A DNA stretch of 64,000 bases, from the NCBI GenBank assembly GCA_022497155.1, contig MU385757.1, forward strand, positions 1 to 64,000, in the 5' to 3' direction. A program made the position numbers and the translations under genes. Source of the stretch: Whalleya microplaca (lineage: Eukaryota; Ascomycota; Sordariomycetes; Xylariales; Xylariaceae). Below the pieces are notes generated by a model. It saw only the letters and a list, made by a program, of their open reading frames with translations. It was not told the DNA's origin and ran no database searches. Every line of letters begins with the position of its first letter. The first letter of the stretch is position 1. Shown piece after piece: positions 37,594-50,190 of the stretch.

Positions 37594-40500
37594 ATGGTGA
37601 GGGACGGCGGCCTTGGTGAGAATTCATTTTGTCGCGCATTTATTATTGTCTTTGTTACCATTCACCGAGCCCCCCGCGCAGCAAACTGACTGATTATGTA
37701 TTTTGTATTGTTTCAGATGGCCCCGGAGGCAAACCGCCGCCAATGAGCGCGACGGATCCTGAGTCTTCTTCCAACAATCGAAAAAGAAAAAGCAGCCCAC
37801 GTCAAACACCTCAACTGCATCAACTGCGCCAACCACGTCAGATACGCCAGACACGCCAGACACGTCAACCTGAACCCCATCACACACCTACACCTGCACC
37901 CAAGAAGCGAAAGTCGACCCACGTCGCAAGTGAAGCAGAGAACGAGTGGTACGATATCAAGGATATCTTGGATGAGAAGATCCTGAAAGGGACCATCTAC
38001 TATCTTATAGATTGGAGTGGCACCGATAAGAACGGCCGACCGTATCAACCGAGTTGGGTATGCAACAACCCTCGCGACGCATGTTTTGCATTGCGGGACT
38101 TTGGTGCTGATTGGCTATAGGAACGACAAGGAAATGTGACAGAGGCTGCGATAAGTGCATGGAGAGAGAAGAAAGATCAGAACGAGGACATACGACCAGC
38201 CGAATCAGGGAACGCTGGTGAATCGGTAGGCGACGGTTCTGATAGTCAACCTCCGCATAAAATCCAAAAAACTGCAACCAACCGGGACGCCCGAATAGTG
38301 GTTGAGCTACCCCAGAAGTCTGCACGAGAGCGATCCGATTATCTCGCTCTATCACCCACCCACGATAGTCAGCAAGCGTCACAGCTCACCTTGGCGGCGC
38401 CAGCACGTATAGCTGAGCTTCAGGAAGACCAGCGTGTCATACCTGATTCGCAGGAGGTTTCCGGTACATCAGCACCTGAGACCCAGAATAGCCATCCAGA
38501 TCATAGGGGCCTATCGTCAACAGGCCAAAGTCAGGGAGAGGGAGAAGCAGCTGCTGGCGATCTTTCCCCGGGAGACCAATTGCGCATGGAATCTGAGATC
38601 TCAACGACGGAAATTCCATCTCATCAGCCAGATTTCCCCGTCCCCAGAAGCTCTGAAAACCTAGCGAACGCTGGCTTATTAATGGAAACTGGGCCGAGTT
38701 CTCATAACCAACTTCCTAGTTTCCACTCGCCGCAGGACTCTACTGCGCAATCATCAGGAAACGCTAGTGGTGAAGGTGGGCTTCCCAGGTTCTTGACACA
38801 GACAAACCTTGATTCCGACGTTGTCCCTCCAACTTCTCAAGTGGCACCAGTTCCGGATCACAGCGCCAACACCTCATCGCGCGAACAGCGTTCTGGTGTC
38901 CATAGTTCGGAAGAAAACCTGAGCCAGGATCTAACGTCTGTGAGAACTGCCTCTTCACAGAGCACTTCTCAGGCAGCTCAAGTCGTCGTACCTCTAAGTA
39001 GCGGATATCACGACTTGGTCACACAAAGCCAAGCGGAACTCGCAGTTACTGACGAGGAATCAGTAGTACCTGACACTCTACCAGGGCCCCCACAAACTCA
39101 TCAGCACTCGCAGAACTCAAGTCGGGGTTTAAGCGAGCTCGACGTTCGTAGTACGATAGCGCCGTCTATTTTGAGCGACGACGAACCTGAGTCGCAGGCT
39201 GTACCGGTTCGTGTAGACTCAGAACATATCCAGTTTAACAGACCATCTGATGATCTAGAGGCAGAGGGCTCATTCACCAAGAAATCACCCTCTGCTGCTT
39301 TAGTGCGCCCTACCAATTCACTGGACTATTTGGTTCAGCATACCGTACCACAACCGTCGCAGAAAAGCGCCGTCACCCCTACAAAGATGGACGGGGTACA
39401 ACAGAGTGATACGCCAATGTCGACGGCGGAGAAGTTGAGGCGGATACGAGAGCGCAATTTCGCGAAACTCGCCGCCAATCCTGAGGCGATAGACCCTCCG
39501 GCTCTTGCGGCACCCTCGGACACAAGAGATGAGAGCAAAATCGATGCCCATGCAGATACCCCGGCAGTATCTTCAACTCATTCTCCCACCGATGCCTCAG
39601 TAGTACCTTCAGCAGATACCCAGGCAGCACAGATTCCGGAGGCACCTAGTCCCATAGTATCGCCAAGTTTTCTCATACCTTCCTTCGATACGGATCGCAG
39701 TGAGCAACCTTCGATTGGGCAACCTTCAGATTTTGAAACACACCAGGTGCCTGTTAAGCCGGTACACTCTAGTGAGCTGATACAAGAAATTGACCCTGGC
39801 CAAGTCAACTACAATATTTCTCACCAAGAACCCGCAACCTTGAATCCATCCTCATTGACGCTGTCAATAGAACAAGATACAGACATCAGCCCGTCCGTAC
39901 CTACCGACGATGCTTTTGGCGTCAGCCTACCGGTGCCGCACGAGTTTGACTCGGGGGAGAATGATGTGGTGCCACCGGACTACCCAAGGAATATACTTCC
40001 CTATATTGCTATAGCCCCCAATGAGTATCTTATCACTCTTCCACTTCAAAACAGCGTCCGACCTCAATACAACGACGTTCTCCGAGAGAATAAGGCCTTG
40101 ATGGATGAATACATTGGTTCGTTCCGTGTCTTACCCCACCAGACGCCGGATCCTACAACTGTGTCGCGAGTTGACGAGATGTTTTCTCGTCTTTTCGATA
40201 TTTGTGATCTGCCGCCTTTCTTGGAGACGGTCTCATCTTTGGTGCCTGACGACATGACTAAGCATGTCATCGGCACCAACGCTAAATTTGCCTTTGTTGA
40301 TGAACTGCTCGCTAACCTGGCGGAGTCGGATAAGAAGATCCTCATTCTTGCCCGTCCCCCAGTGATAAACTTTCTCAGAAACCTTGTGCAGACGAGAGGC
40401 TACCGTTACATTGAATCTGGTGTGGTGATTGTCGATGCTTCGGCTGCTAGGCACCCTTTGACAGTGGCTGTCTCATCCACAGCAGATGGGCCAGACCAAG

Positions 40501-42161
40501 TGCCAAAGGACGACTTTGATGGCGTTATAGCATTTGACCATACATTTCGGCACAATCTACTCCCATCGTTGGACTACCCACACCTTCCGGTAGTAATGGT
40601 CCTCGTCGGCACGGCTACCATCCAGCACCTGAACATGCGTGTCTCGGAGAACATGGACCCCCTTGAGAGGAAGTGTGTTCTCAATCTTACCCTCATCAAG
40701 GCCATGCGGTTTGTAGAGGAGCAAGACTTCCCCATCACGCTGCTTGGTATTGCAGACCTGTTCGCCAGGCATATTGATATGCCGGAGGATGACGAATTCT
40801 ACTGGGACCCTCAAGAAATTCCGGAGTATGTCTTCGAGGATCTACCTGCCGCTAACTCCCAGGAATATCCGTCACACCCGAGTATGCAGGGCTATAGCGG
40901 CGATCCAGTCCCTAGCAGTCGGAAGCGATCACATGTAAGTGAACTAACACGATTATTGTATTCATAAACCTAACACGAGAGCTAGACTGATGACGACGAG
41001 ATCTCACCCAAACGTTCTAGAATCTCGCAACCGCAGGTCGTTCCCGATATTAGCTACGTCAGTGACTCCTTGATGGGCCTGGTCAGCGATAACACCAAAG
41101 ATGGTCCTTCAAAGGAAAATGCCACCTTTTACCGTGAGAAGTTCGAGGCATTGTCAAATAAAGTGAGTTAATTGTTTTCCTCTTCTTGAATATATATATA
41201 TATATGGCTTTCTAGCTGACATGTATAGGTGGCAAAACTCGAGGCTGAGCTGAGAGAGGCCAGAGTGCGGGAGAAGGAATTCCGCGAACTCAGTGACCGA
41301 TCGAAGTCAGAGGTCGATGGCTACACTGCGTCGATCAATCTCATACAAAGAAGATATATGGAGGCATTGGAAGAGCGAGGCATTTTCGAAGCAGACTGCA
41401 AGAAAGCAAAAGACGATGCTAAGGTCCTCAACACCAGCCTCGAGTCTAGCAGGTCGGAATACGAGAAATTGAAAGACCAAAATGCAGAGCTTCAGCAGAA
41501 ACTGTCTGAAGCAACCGAGCTACTCCGTAACTCGTCAAATCCTGACCTTGCGAAGATGGCCCAGTTAGAGAAGGACCTCGAGGAGCGGAAGAGCAATATT
41601 CAGCAACTTGAGAAGAAACTCACTCTCGCTAAGAGCGATATGGACTACACCAGAGATGCATACCAGAACGCATCTCAGAGAGCCACAGAGCTCCAAAGCG
41701 AGAACCGCCTGCTCGAAGGGCGGGTAGAGAAACTCAGCCGCAAAGCGGACGAGAACATCGTCGAGATCCACCGGATCCAGTCCGAGAACGAGGTCCGGGA
41801 GCTGGTGCGCATGCTCAGCGAGCAGAAGACGATCGTGCGCGAGCGCGAGGCCGAGCTCGGCCGGGTCAAGGACGAGCTGCGGACGCTGAGGAACGGCCGG
41901 CGGGAGACGCGCCAGAACAGCGTCCCCCGCAGCCCGCGCCTCAGCGCCCTCGGCGTCATGAGCCCGCGCAACGGCGCGCGCTCGCACAGCAACATCGGCG
42001 CCGCGAGCAGCAGCAGGGGCAATAGTCCGGCTCCGCCGTCGGGCGTGTTCGAGAGCGGCGGGAGCAGCGGGACGGGGAGTTCGCTGGGGAATATTCCCTC
42101 GATTAACCAGCACCAGCAGTCTGGGAACAGGTATTCGCATCTGCGGGACTCGCGATTCTAA
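37594..42161 (+). CDS. Chromodomain / HDA complex subunit 2-3-like protein (CDP-2-like)
   Basis: Five exons, 37594-37615, 37717-38057, 38121-40934, 40986-41162 and 41229-42161, give 1428 residues. The 63-bp second intron removes an in-frame TAG and restores a chromodomain, about residues 84-138: EWYDIKDILDEKILKGTIYY, then PSW joined to ERQGNVTEAAI. Before it is a basic tail with an RQxRQT repeat and two KKRK-like signals. Residues ~140-740 are Ser/Gln/Pro-rich and disordered. Residues ~745-995 (ILPYIAIAPNEYLITLPLQN onwards) resemble the fungal HDA complex subunit 2/3 domain, and ~1119-1335 is a long coiled coil. Chromodomain plus HDA2/3 fits the chromodomain subunit of the fungal HCHC-type H3K9me-linked deacetylase complex; CDP-2 orthology is inferred. 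A shorter start at Met17 is possible. Confidence 0.8.
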
Positions 42162-44207
42162 AGCTGATGCTCATCGATGTCCATTGCCTAAGCTGAATTG
42201 AGGCAGAATGCCATTGATACTCTACGCTAGATATATTGGACGGCCAGCTAGATGGATTGTCTGAGGCACTACGTCCACGATGACTGTCGTCTTCGATAAC
42301 CTCTCAACGACACGTACCCCCGACTCTACATCACAACACAAGTACATAACACTGTACCCAACTAGACATTCCTCCCGTGGATAACTGGGAGGTTTCCTTA
42401 TGATTTTCCCGACGAAATCACGAGGGAGAATCATCTATACCTTGTACGACTACCACTACTACCCCACGGAGTTGGGCTTCGCGAGACGGCGGAGAGAGGG
42501 AAAGGGATACCTATATAGAGCCGTCTCTCGTTCCTCGCCTTTCCCACCTACCCCATCCCCCATCCCTAGCTTTTTCTTCCCCGAATCATCCATCATGCAG
42601 AGGCGAAGGGAGGAAAGGGAAGAGGAAAGGGGGGGAACAAACTGATTTGCATTTTCGAGCATTGTTTTTTTTTCCCCCGCTGCATGGACCGGGACGTAAC
42701 TCACGTTTCTTTCCATTTTCCTGCTTTTAGTTCTTTTTTAATCCTGGAGTGTACAGCTGCCCTTTGAGAACCCAACTCCTGGATTAGCCCCTGGGCTGCC
42801 TAGGATAGGTTGGGTTTTCGGGACCTGGCTGGCCTCTTGGGTGTGTACTGAGTGAATATACCCATTGCGAGGGGATATGTGTGTGTGTGAGAGAGAGTGA
42901 GAGAGTGAGAGGGAGGGGGGGGGGGGGGGGGGTTGAGACAGACAGATAGACAAACAGACAGATGAGATAAGAGACACAGATACGGAGAAGAGGGAGACTG
43001 AGGAGGGGAGATGATGGAGTTGATAGAACTGCTCTATATAAGTGCCCCCGGTAAATACAGTTGCTACTGTTGTTATGATCTTGTTGCTGCTCTTGATTAT
43101 ACTGTGATTGTGGGTAGTAGCTTGTGTTGTTGTGTGTAACTATTATTATGCTAGCTATACTGGCTTTTCGACGTAGATGTGTATGTATGGTTAGACGAGG
43201 TAGGCCTACTGTTTTGCTCTGAGACTATAATGCCTCCACGATATTATACATTTCGTATTTACCCCCTGCCCCCATTCAGCCCCTCAAACCCGGATGACGA
43301 TGCTGGCACCGAGACGCGAGTATCGGACCTCTTCACCACCTTCACAAGACAGATGGAAAACGTCGATGGGCCGGAGACATGGGGGAGCTCATCTTCACGA
43401 TAATGCCCCAGACATCGGAAAAGACCTCACAAGGCGACTGAATGGTAAACCCAGTCAGTCTCGAAGTGCAAGACCCCAACACGAGAGCTAGACACAAAAA
43501 TTAGAACCACAATACATGGTACTCCCTGTGTGTAGCACAGCCCTAGTACAAGCACAGAGCACTCCTCCTGATCTTCAAGCGTTCATGAACGGCAACCGAA
43601 GAAGAAGAAAATTTGAAAAGGCGGAATGAATATGTTGCTTGAGGTCTCGTATCCGAGTCTGCGATTGAATGCTTCATTTACACGACAAAAAGAAAAAGCC
43701 TTTCCCCCCATCCCCTTTCCCCCTTCCCTACCCCCCTCTATCTATCATGCGACGACAATAACAACAATAAAGCATTGCGGGCCACCTGCCGCAACTGATG
43801 ATGATGACGATTATTTTGTTTCGTTTTGTTTTGGGTTTCCCTTGTGGCTTCCGTGAAAAGAAGTTTTTTTTTTTGTTCTTCGGTTCTCTCTCTAAATGGT
43901 TGGTACTAAGATGGGTAGAGTAAGACAGTCATATACACAAGTGGCATCCCAAGGACGCCGGGACCTATCTCCCCTTCTGCTTCCCCTTCCCCTTCCTCTC
44001 TCTCTCCCATCCCCCCCTTCGATGCTCGCGCGTCAGTCACAGCAACCTCTCCGGTGGTATATATTGCCTTCGTTCTTTCGTTCTTCGTGCTGCTGCGGTT
44101 GCTGCTGCTGCCCCCACTACTACCGCTGCTGGTCCCCCACCCCGCTAAGTCCGCACCATGCTTGGGTCCCACGTTGGAAGATGGTTGTCAGATCCGGGCG
44201 TCGGGGT
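42162..44207. other. Low-complexity intergenic region, 2 kb
   Basis: Between the convergent ends of the chromodomain gene and COX6. Rich in purine/pyrimidine runs, including GT and GA dinucleotide tracts around 42878-42910, the G18 run, CCCCTTCC-type stretches near 43690-44010 and a TGCTGC run near 44090-44112. A TATATAAG lies at 43035. Open frames here are by-products of the biased composition. No gene is supported. Confidence 0.45.
42915..42932. repeat. G18 homopolymer
   Basis: Eighteen consecutive G residues next to (GT)n and (GAGA)n tracts. The length is likely to vary between clones or assemblies. Confidence 0.85.
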
Positions 44208-45204
44208 TTATTTGGGAGGTTGCGGGTACAGGTCCTCCTTCAACGGGACGCCCAGCTCCTCCCGCAGGGGCTTCAGCTCCTCCAGGTACTGGTTGTACTG
44301 GCCCTTGTTCTCGACCTTGGCCTTGATGCCCTCGAAGATGCGCACGGCGGTGGGGAAGTCGTTGACTCTTCTCGCGGCCTTGAGGGCGGCCTGGAGGACG
44401 GAGGGCGAGGGGACGAGATCGTAGGCGAAGGCGTTGTTTAGGTTGCGCTGTGTTGTGGGAGATGTGGGTTAGTTGGGAGTTGGGAGGTGGGAGTTGTGAG
44501 TTGAGGGGCTTCTGATTTCATTCATGTCTTAGGTGATAGGCAGCCGACGTGGGTCGGCCCACGAGTCGGCGGTTGTTGGTTATGTTGGCCATGTTGGTTG
44601 TGTTGATTGGCTTGGCTTGGGGCGGGCAGGGTAGGGCAGGGTAGGGTAGGAGGGTAGTAGGCTGGAAGGGTGAGAGTGACTATCATAGTGTACGAACCTG
44701 AAGCTCAAAAACATCCTGCACCGCATCAAATTCCTTCTCGTATCTGTCGGTGAGCTCCAATTAGCATGCGAACGACACCCCTCCGAGAGTCTAGCGACCA
44801 ATTGAGTCATATTGAAGCTTTCTTGGATCCCGTCCGCAGGCAATTGACGCTGCATTGAGACGACACGATGCCTCAATTGCACACCGACGAAGCTACAGAG
44901 TTCTTTCTCTCCCCTCCCCCTCTTGGGCTTCCTCCCGAATCTGACTCAATGGCACACATCGTAACTAACATCGTAACTAGTTGAAAGCTCCTCTCGCTTA
45001 CCTGGCAGAAAACTCCTCGAAGGTCTCCTCGGCAGCATGGCCGCTTGGTCGGGAAATGGTGGTGCTGAAGTTGAGGGTGGTGCCGGCGACTAGGCCCGGG
45101 ACAAAGGATGCACTCGATTTGGCGGGAGCAACAGGTCGGTATGCGCGGAAGAAGGACTTGGAGGGCCCGCGTGAGGCAATTCTGAGGAGGGATGTCGAAG
45201 ACAT
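44208..45204 (-). CDS. COX6: Cytochrome c oxidase subunit 6, mitochondrial
   Basis: Three exons, 45204-45002, 44743-44698 and 44447-44208, give 162 residues. The N-terminus is a Ser/Arg/Ala-rich mitochondrial presequence (MSSTSLLRIASRGPSKSFFR). The mature part has the family signature: FEEFSAR joined to YEKEFDAVQDVFELQ, then RNLNNAFAYDLVPSP, AARRVNDFPTAVRIFEG and KPLREELGVPLKEDLYP. It is the fungal counterpart of mammalian COX5A, a nuclear-encoded matrix-side subunit of respiratory complex IV. The small 46-bp middle exon is fixed by this conservation. Length is normal for the family. Intron 1 is unusually long for this window, at 258 bp. Confidence 0.95.
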
Positions 45205-45304
45205 TTTATTTTATTTTTTTGCGTGCTTAAATTGATGTTGCACGGGTATTAATGCGGATGCAGAGACAGAGAAAAGACAAGAGAAGAGCGGAGAGAAGGG
45301 TTTA

Positions 45305-45357
45305 GTGTGAGTGTGAGTGTGAGTGTGTGTGTATGAAAGTGTGTGTGTGTGTGTTTA
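45305..45357. repeat. GTGTGA / GT microsatellite
   Basis: About four GTGTGA units followed by (GT)n with one interruption, roughly 100 bp upstream of the COX6 start codon. Confidence 0.8.
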
Positions 45358-48300
45358 TGTGTGGTGACGTTAATTAAGAAGCTTTTGCTTCCGGGGATAC
45401 TGAGGAAGGAAGAATTGTGGTTAGATTTTTTGGCTTTTTTGGCAGCGATTCTGCCTCTGGGACCCCGGTGGACTTGACTGGGCTGCTGGGCGCTGCTGGG
45501 TGGACTTGACTTGTGCGGCTGTAGGCCAATCTGAGCGGCGGAAATTCTTACATCGTTCGATCGCAGCGAAGGAAATGGCCGCTCACAAAAGCAAGTTGGC
45601 TGATTGGTTCCCGCCGGCCTCGCTTGTGGACTCCCGCTCCAGGGGCAGACCGACGAATTGGGAAAGCTGACAGTTTGTTCGGGGCAGCTGCGCAGGTGGC
45701 CTGAGCGTTGCAGACAGCCGAAGACAGGCAGAACAGGCAGGCACCCCCCCCCTAATCGGGCAATCCGGTCAGGCCTAGGGGATTAAGGTTAGTTTTCCGA
45801 CGTCATGATCATTCGTTACTCACCTAGTTGCATGTTACACGAACTATCTATGCTATCGGCAGGAACCATGCTGCCATGTACGCAGTCTGGCAGTAACTAC
45901 GGGGTGGAAATGATCTTTGAATGATAGAACGAATGCCCACCTTTTAAACTGTATTCTGTTAGGTAATCTGTGTCGTACCGAGTCTCGGGGTATGATATGT
46001 ACTTGATAGATGCTCAGATGCCTACACTAGGTCGAATCTGCAATCCCCAGCTAACATTATGTCGTACGATGGTTTGGGTTGCTGCTGTCGTATATATCTC
46101 ACATATAATTTGTAGGCTTCACAAAGTCGTGAAAGCATTGTTAACTAAAGACTAGAGTAGTATCGACAAGAAGTTGAGATATGTAGCATGGTAAAGGACA
46201 AGGCACCTCCTCGGCCATGATCTGGTCAGTATGAAGAGGACAATTGATGTTTCACATTACAGAGTGTAGGTATATTTACCTATCCCAAGGGAAACACAAC
46301 ACATCTGACTCCTAGTGTCTTGAAGGTCTTCCCGATGTTATAACTTTACTTGACCCTAGTCAACCTGTACTTTTCTCATTCCTGTTTGGAAGCCTCTCAT
46401 TCTAAGTTGTTATCATCATCAGAGAAGCCAATAATATAATTAGGCGTGATGTATAGTATTTATGGGTATATCATATATCCGAACTCAGTTGTGAACCGAT
46501 TGTAGGTAGTCGCTTGCGCGCATCCCTCCCCTTTTTATCTTTGACGATGACACCCTATCGCAGCCCTATGAAATAGTTCCATTAGCTCTGAACGTGCCCA
46601 TTGCGCTTCTATGTGTATCAAACCCCCGCAAGCGTTGGTTGCTGTAGCTCTTACTATAGCTGAGAGTTTACAACTATAGCTGTAGATGCGTGTTAGAATA
46701 CCCATCATAGTAAATCAAACGCGTGTCAATATAGAATATATTGGGAGTATAGGGTCGCAAATATTCGGTAGGCATGCTATTAGGCATGCCTACAGCCATG
46801 AATGCAAGATACCCCCTATTCTAGCTCTCAAAACGCGTTGACGTTTCCATCGTGGCTGTTCTGGCATTCTTTACCTCTCAGGGTTTCAGTTGAGCGATAT
46901 GGCCATATCGTCATCTCCTCGACTTCAGATAACAAAAGCGACCTGTCTTGGGGCTCAGCTACTCCGGTACCATGATAGCAATGTAAGCAGATATGATTGC
47001 TTTTAAAGAGCCCGAACGCTACGTGGTGTCGTCAAGACTAGGTAGTCGTTATCTTCCTTGGCAACCCATCGTGGCTGGAATCTTAGTGGAAGCTAGGTAC
47101 CGAAGATATCTATGTAAGTTGTAAAATTCCCGTATTATCTTCGTGACAGAGTTTCTTCTACAGTCAACGTTGTGCTGCAATTGCGTTTGTTATACGTAGT
47201 GATAAGTTGAAACTGCACTTACAGATTACACTTACTGCGTACAATTAGTCTAAATTCAGGGGTATGACCTAGGACCCAACTCGATAACATCCTCATTAAA
47301 ACAGCCTGATAAGAGTACCTACCAGCTTATATATACTTCAACTTTGCTACTATTGCGATATTGAACTATGCAATGGGCCCTCACAAGTGAATGCACCAAA
47401 CCCATTGAGGTTTATCATTGTGTAATCTCTATCTATCGTAAGAGATCACTGCAATGATTTCCCTCTTTAGAGAACTAGATATGTAGGTATGTACGTGGCG
47501 TGTGACGAATCCTTAATACATAGCTAAGAAGGGGCTAAGGATGACTACGTGCTGCAACTCCTACATACATATTAATAATAATGCTAGAATCCCGTCAATC
47601 GTATATCGAATTACCAATGGAAATCTCCGAGGTGCAGTTGTGGAGTTGCAGAAGTTCGCGCGTTTGATATGTATCTTTTGTTGTTATTATCGGTGTGAGA
47701 AAAAGGACTCCATAGGAGGGAGGTTAGGTAGTATTGCAAACACGGGCCGAGGTTAACAGATAAGTAGGTATCTTATCCTGGGTGCCATACCAGGAACATG
47801 CACAATCGCGACCTTACACATTTACGTACATGTATGCATAGGTTACATATTATGTTTCTGATATTGGCTGGAATTTATTAAGCCCCAATGCTTGTCCAGA
47901 TATTGTAGATCCTATCAACGTTAAACAGATTGTCGTATCTGCATCATGTTTCTACTACATATCCGCATTTGTGAATGAACATAAACCTGGGTACAGAATA
48001 AAGGGCCCTAGAATATATAGTACAAGGCATGGGCGGACCCTCGGATTAGTCGGAGATGATGACTGCATGGATTCATTAATAATTCAGTCGGCCTTAAGGA
48101 TGGGAAAAGGAGCTAAAGGGCGAGATGTTTACATACATATAAGTAGTGCCAGCGTGTATAATATTTATGTAGGCTATACGACTGTGTAGCTAGGTCTCTA
48201 TTTATGCATATATGCACGTATGTATGTTGCTTACATACTTAATGTAGGTAATTAGATAGGTACTGAATATGCGGAGATTTAGGGCACCCGAGTCCGCCTG

Positions 48301-48402
48301 TCAGGCCCTGTCTGCCTGTCTGCCAGGGCTGTCTGTGCCTGTGTGGCGCGTCGCTGTAGGTACATAGCGGGGCATCAGTAAATTTGTGTCTAATTCAATG
48401 TT

Positions 48403-48437
48403 GTATGTATGTATGTACTATGTATGTATGTACTTAT
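48403..48437. repeat. GTAT tetranucleotide repeat
   Basis: Two runs of GTAT/TGTA units separated by a short break, upstream of the elongase gene. Confidence 0.75.
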
Positions 48438-48992
48438 GTACAATTGTTGTCGCGTGCGGCGCGCCGAGGGGCCCGACTGGTCCTTGACTGTCCCCATCTC
48501 GAACAGGGGATCCCTTACCTTGCCATTGACTTTTCCAGACTTTCCAGACTCTCCGCTTGGCTAGCAAGGGAAAAAAAAGATCCAATTGGTGCCAGTGCCT
48601 GTCCCCTTTTGTTGGTGTTGAGTTTAATGAACCAAACGAACCAAACGAACTTCTTCTGCCGTCCTCACCTTTTTTCAGCTTTTCAGCTTCATCCCCCGTC
48701 ACGAGTCCCTACCGATCGTGGTTTTTCTCACTTTCTCGTTCTTCTCTTCCTTTGATCTTTCTTGTTATGCATAGAACCAACTCGGCGTCGCGTCAATTGT
48801 AGAGAGAGGGTCTCTTGTGTTCTAACGGTAGCTAATCCTCGTTTTCGTGTCACTCCTTCATAGCCAAGTTATAATCTCTGCGCGTCTGCATCGCGGTCTT
48901 CTCTCGTCGCCTTCTCGTCGCAGGACTTCGTCCGTCCTCCCCCCTATCAGGCGCAACCCTCTGCGCTCCCTCTACGAACGCCAATCGCAACA

Positions 48993-50190
48993 ATGGCGAG
49001 TCCAAGCCCCGCTGCTCTCTGGGATTCTCTTCCCGTCCCGACTCTCGACCGACCTTTTGGCGTAGAGCTATGGCCCTACTTCAACAAGGCCTTCGAGGTC
49101 GTAGTCGGGTTCCCTGCCGATGACTTTCGATTCGAGATCGGTAAGACGCCGATGTCGACACTGAAAGAGACCATGGTCTTCATTGTTGTATACTACGCCA
49201 TCATCTTCGGTGGTAGGGAGCTCATGCGCAACCGGGAGCCCTTCAAGCTGAGGTCGCTCTTCCTCGTTCACAACTTCTACCTCACTGTCATCAGCGGCGT
49301 GCTCTTGGCGCTGTTCATCGAACAGCTTCTGTCGACTGTTGTTCGCCATGGCACCTTTTTCGCCATCTGCGACGCCGAGGGAGGCTGGACTAAGCCATTG
49401 GTTGTACTCTACTATGTATGTACACACAAACACCTCCGAAAGACGGCAAGCTAATATGTATTAGTTGAACTACCTCACCAAATATCTAGAGCTTTTAGAC
49501 ACTGTATTTCTATTTTTGAAGAAGAAGCCATTGAGTAAGCGCGCCTTGTGTACGGGTCAAATTTCGGAAACTTCGGTATTCTAACTCGCGTTAATAGCCT
49601 TCCTCCATTGCTACCACCACGGCGCGACCGCGTTCCTCTGCTATACCCAGCTCCTGGGCTCCACCGCGGTTTCATGGGTTGTCATCACCCTGAACTTGAG
49701 CGTCCACGTTGTCATGTACTGGTACTACTTCCAGAGTGCCCGAGGGATCCGAATCTGGTGGAAGGAGTGGATTACGCGCCTACAGATCATCCAGTTCATC
49801 ATTGATATTGGTACGTTTAACAACACCTCGAAGGGAGCGGAAAGGGGCTAACAGGAGTTTTTTTTAGGTTTCATCTACTTTGCCTCGTACACTTACTTTA
49901 CGTCCACCTATTTCCCGTGGATGCCGAACGCGGGCGAGTGCGCTGGAGAGGAATTTGCTGCCTTCTGCGGCATTGCCGCCATTACTTCGTACCTGGTCCT
50001 CTTCATCTCGTTCTACTTGGCCACATACCAGAAGGACCGTAGGGCGCCTAGCACGCGCAAGACTCTTCGTCGTATGTCGCAGGCTCCTCTGCCTGACGCT
50101 CACGTTGTTGCGACCACTACCCTGCAACCGCAAGCGAAGGCTTCCGGCGTCAGGACGAATGGCGTTTCGACACGATCCCGAAAGGCGTAA
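48993..50190 (+). CDS. ELO-family very-long-chain fatty acid elongase
   Basis: Four exons, 48993-49415, 49465-49534, 49598-49810 and 49868-50190, give 342 residues. It is a multi-pass ER membrane condensing enzyme that lengthens fatty acyl-CoA with malonyl-CoA for sphingolipid and membrane lipids. The diagnostic motifs are present: [20 protein letters not shown], the catalytic HCYHH box (His168, His171, His172) formed across the second splice, [17 protein letters not shown], and [12 protein letters not shown] before the last exon. Several hydrophobic segments (for example [36 protein letters not shown]) fit about seven spans. The C-terminus is basic and Ser/Arg-rich. Closest by motif to the yeast Elo2/Elo3 group, but I do not assign the exact paralogue. 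The CT-rich leader supports the start. Confidence 0.93.

Larger units (their letters stand above)
45205..48992. other. Intergenic region, 3.8 kb
   Basis: Spans the promoters of COX6 (leftward) and the elongase gene (rightward), with a long stretch between. Contains a (GTGTGA)n/(GT)n tract at about 45305-45357 and a GTAT tetranucleotide tract at about 48403-48437. The first 150 bp upstream of 48993 are CT-rich, as in many fungal 5' leaders. Small frames such as 47971-48189 are unsupported. No gene or RNA recognised. Confidence 0.45.

Noticed and set aside
41565..42140. 191-codon minus-strand ORF opposite the coiled-coil exon
   Set aside because: Shadow of GC-rich coding sequence; composition is Arg/Ala/Pro-biased with no domain.
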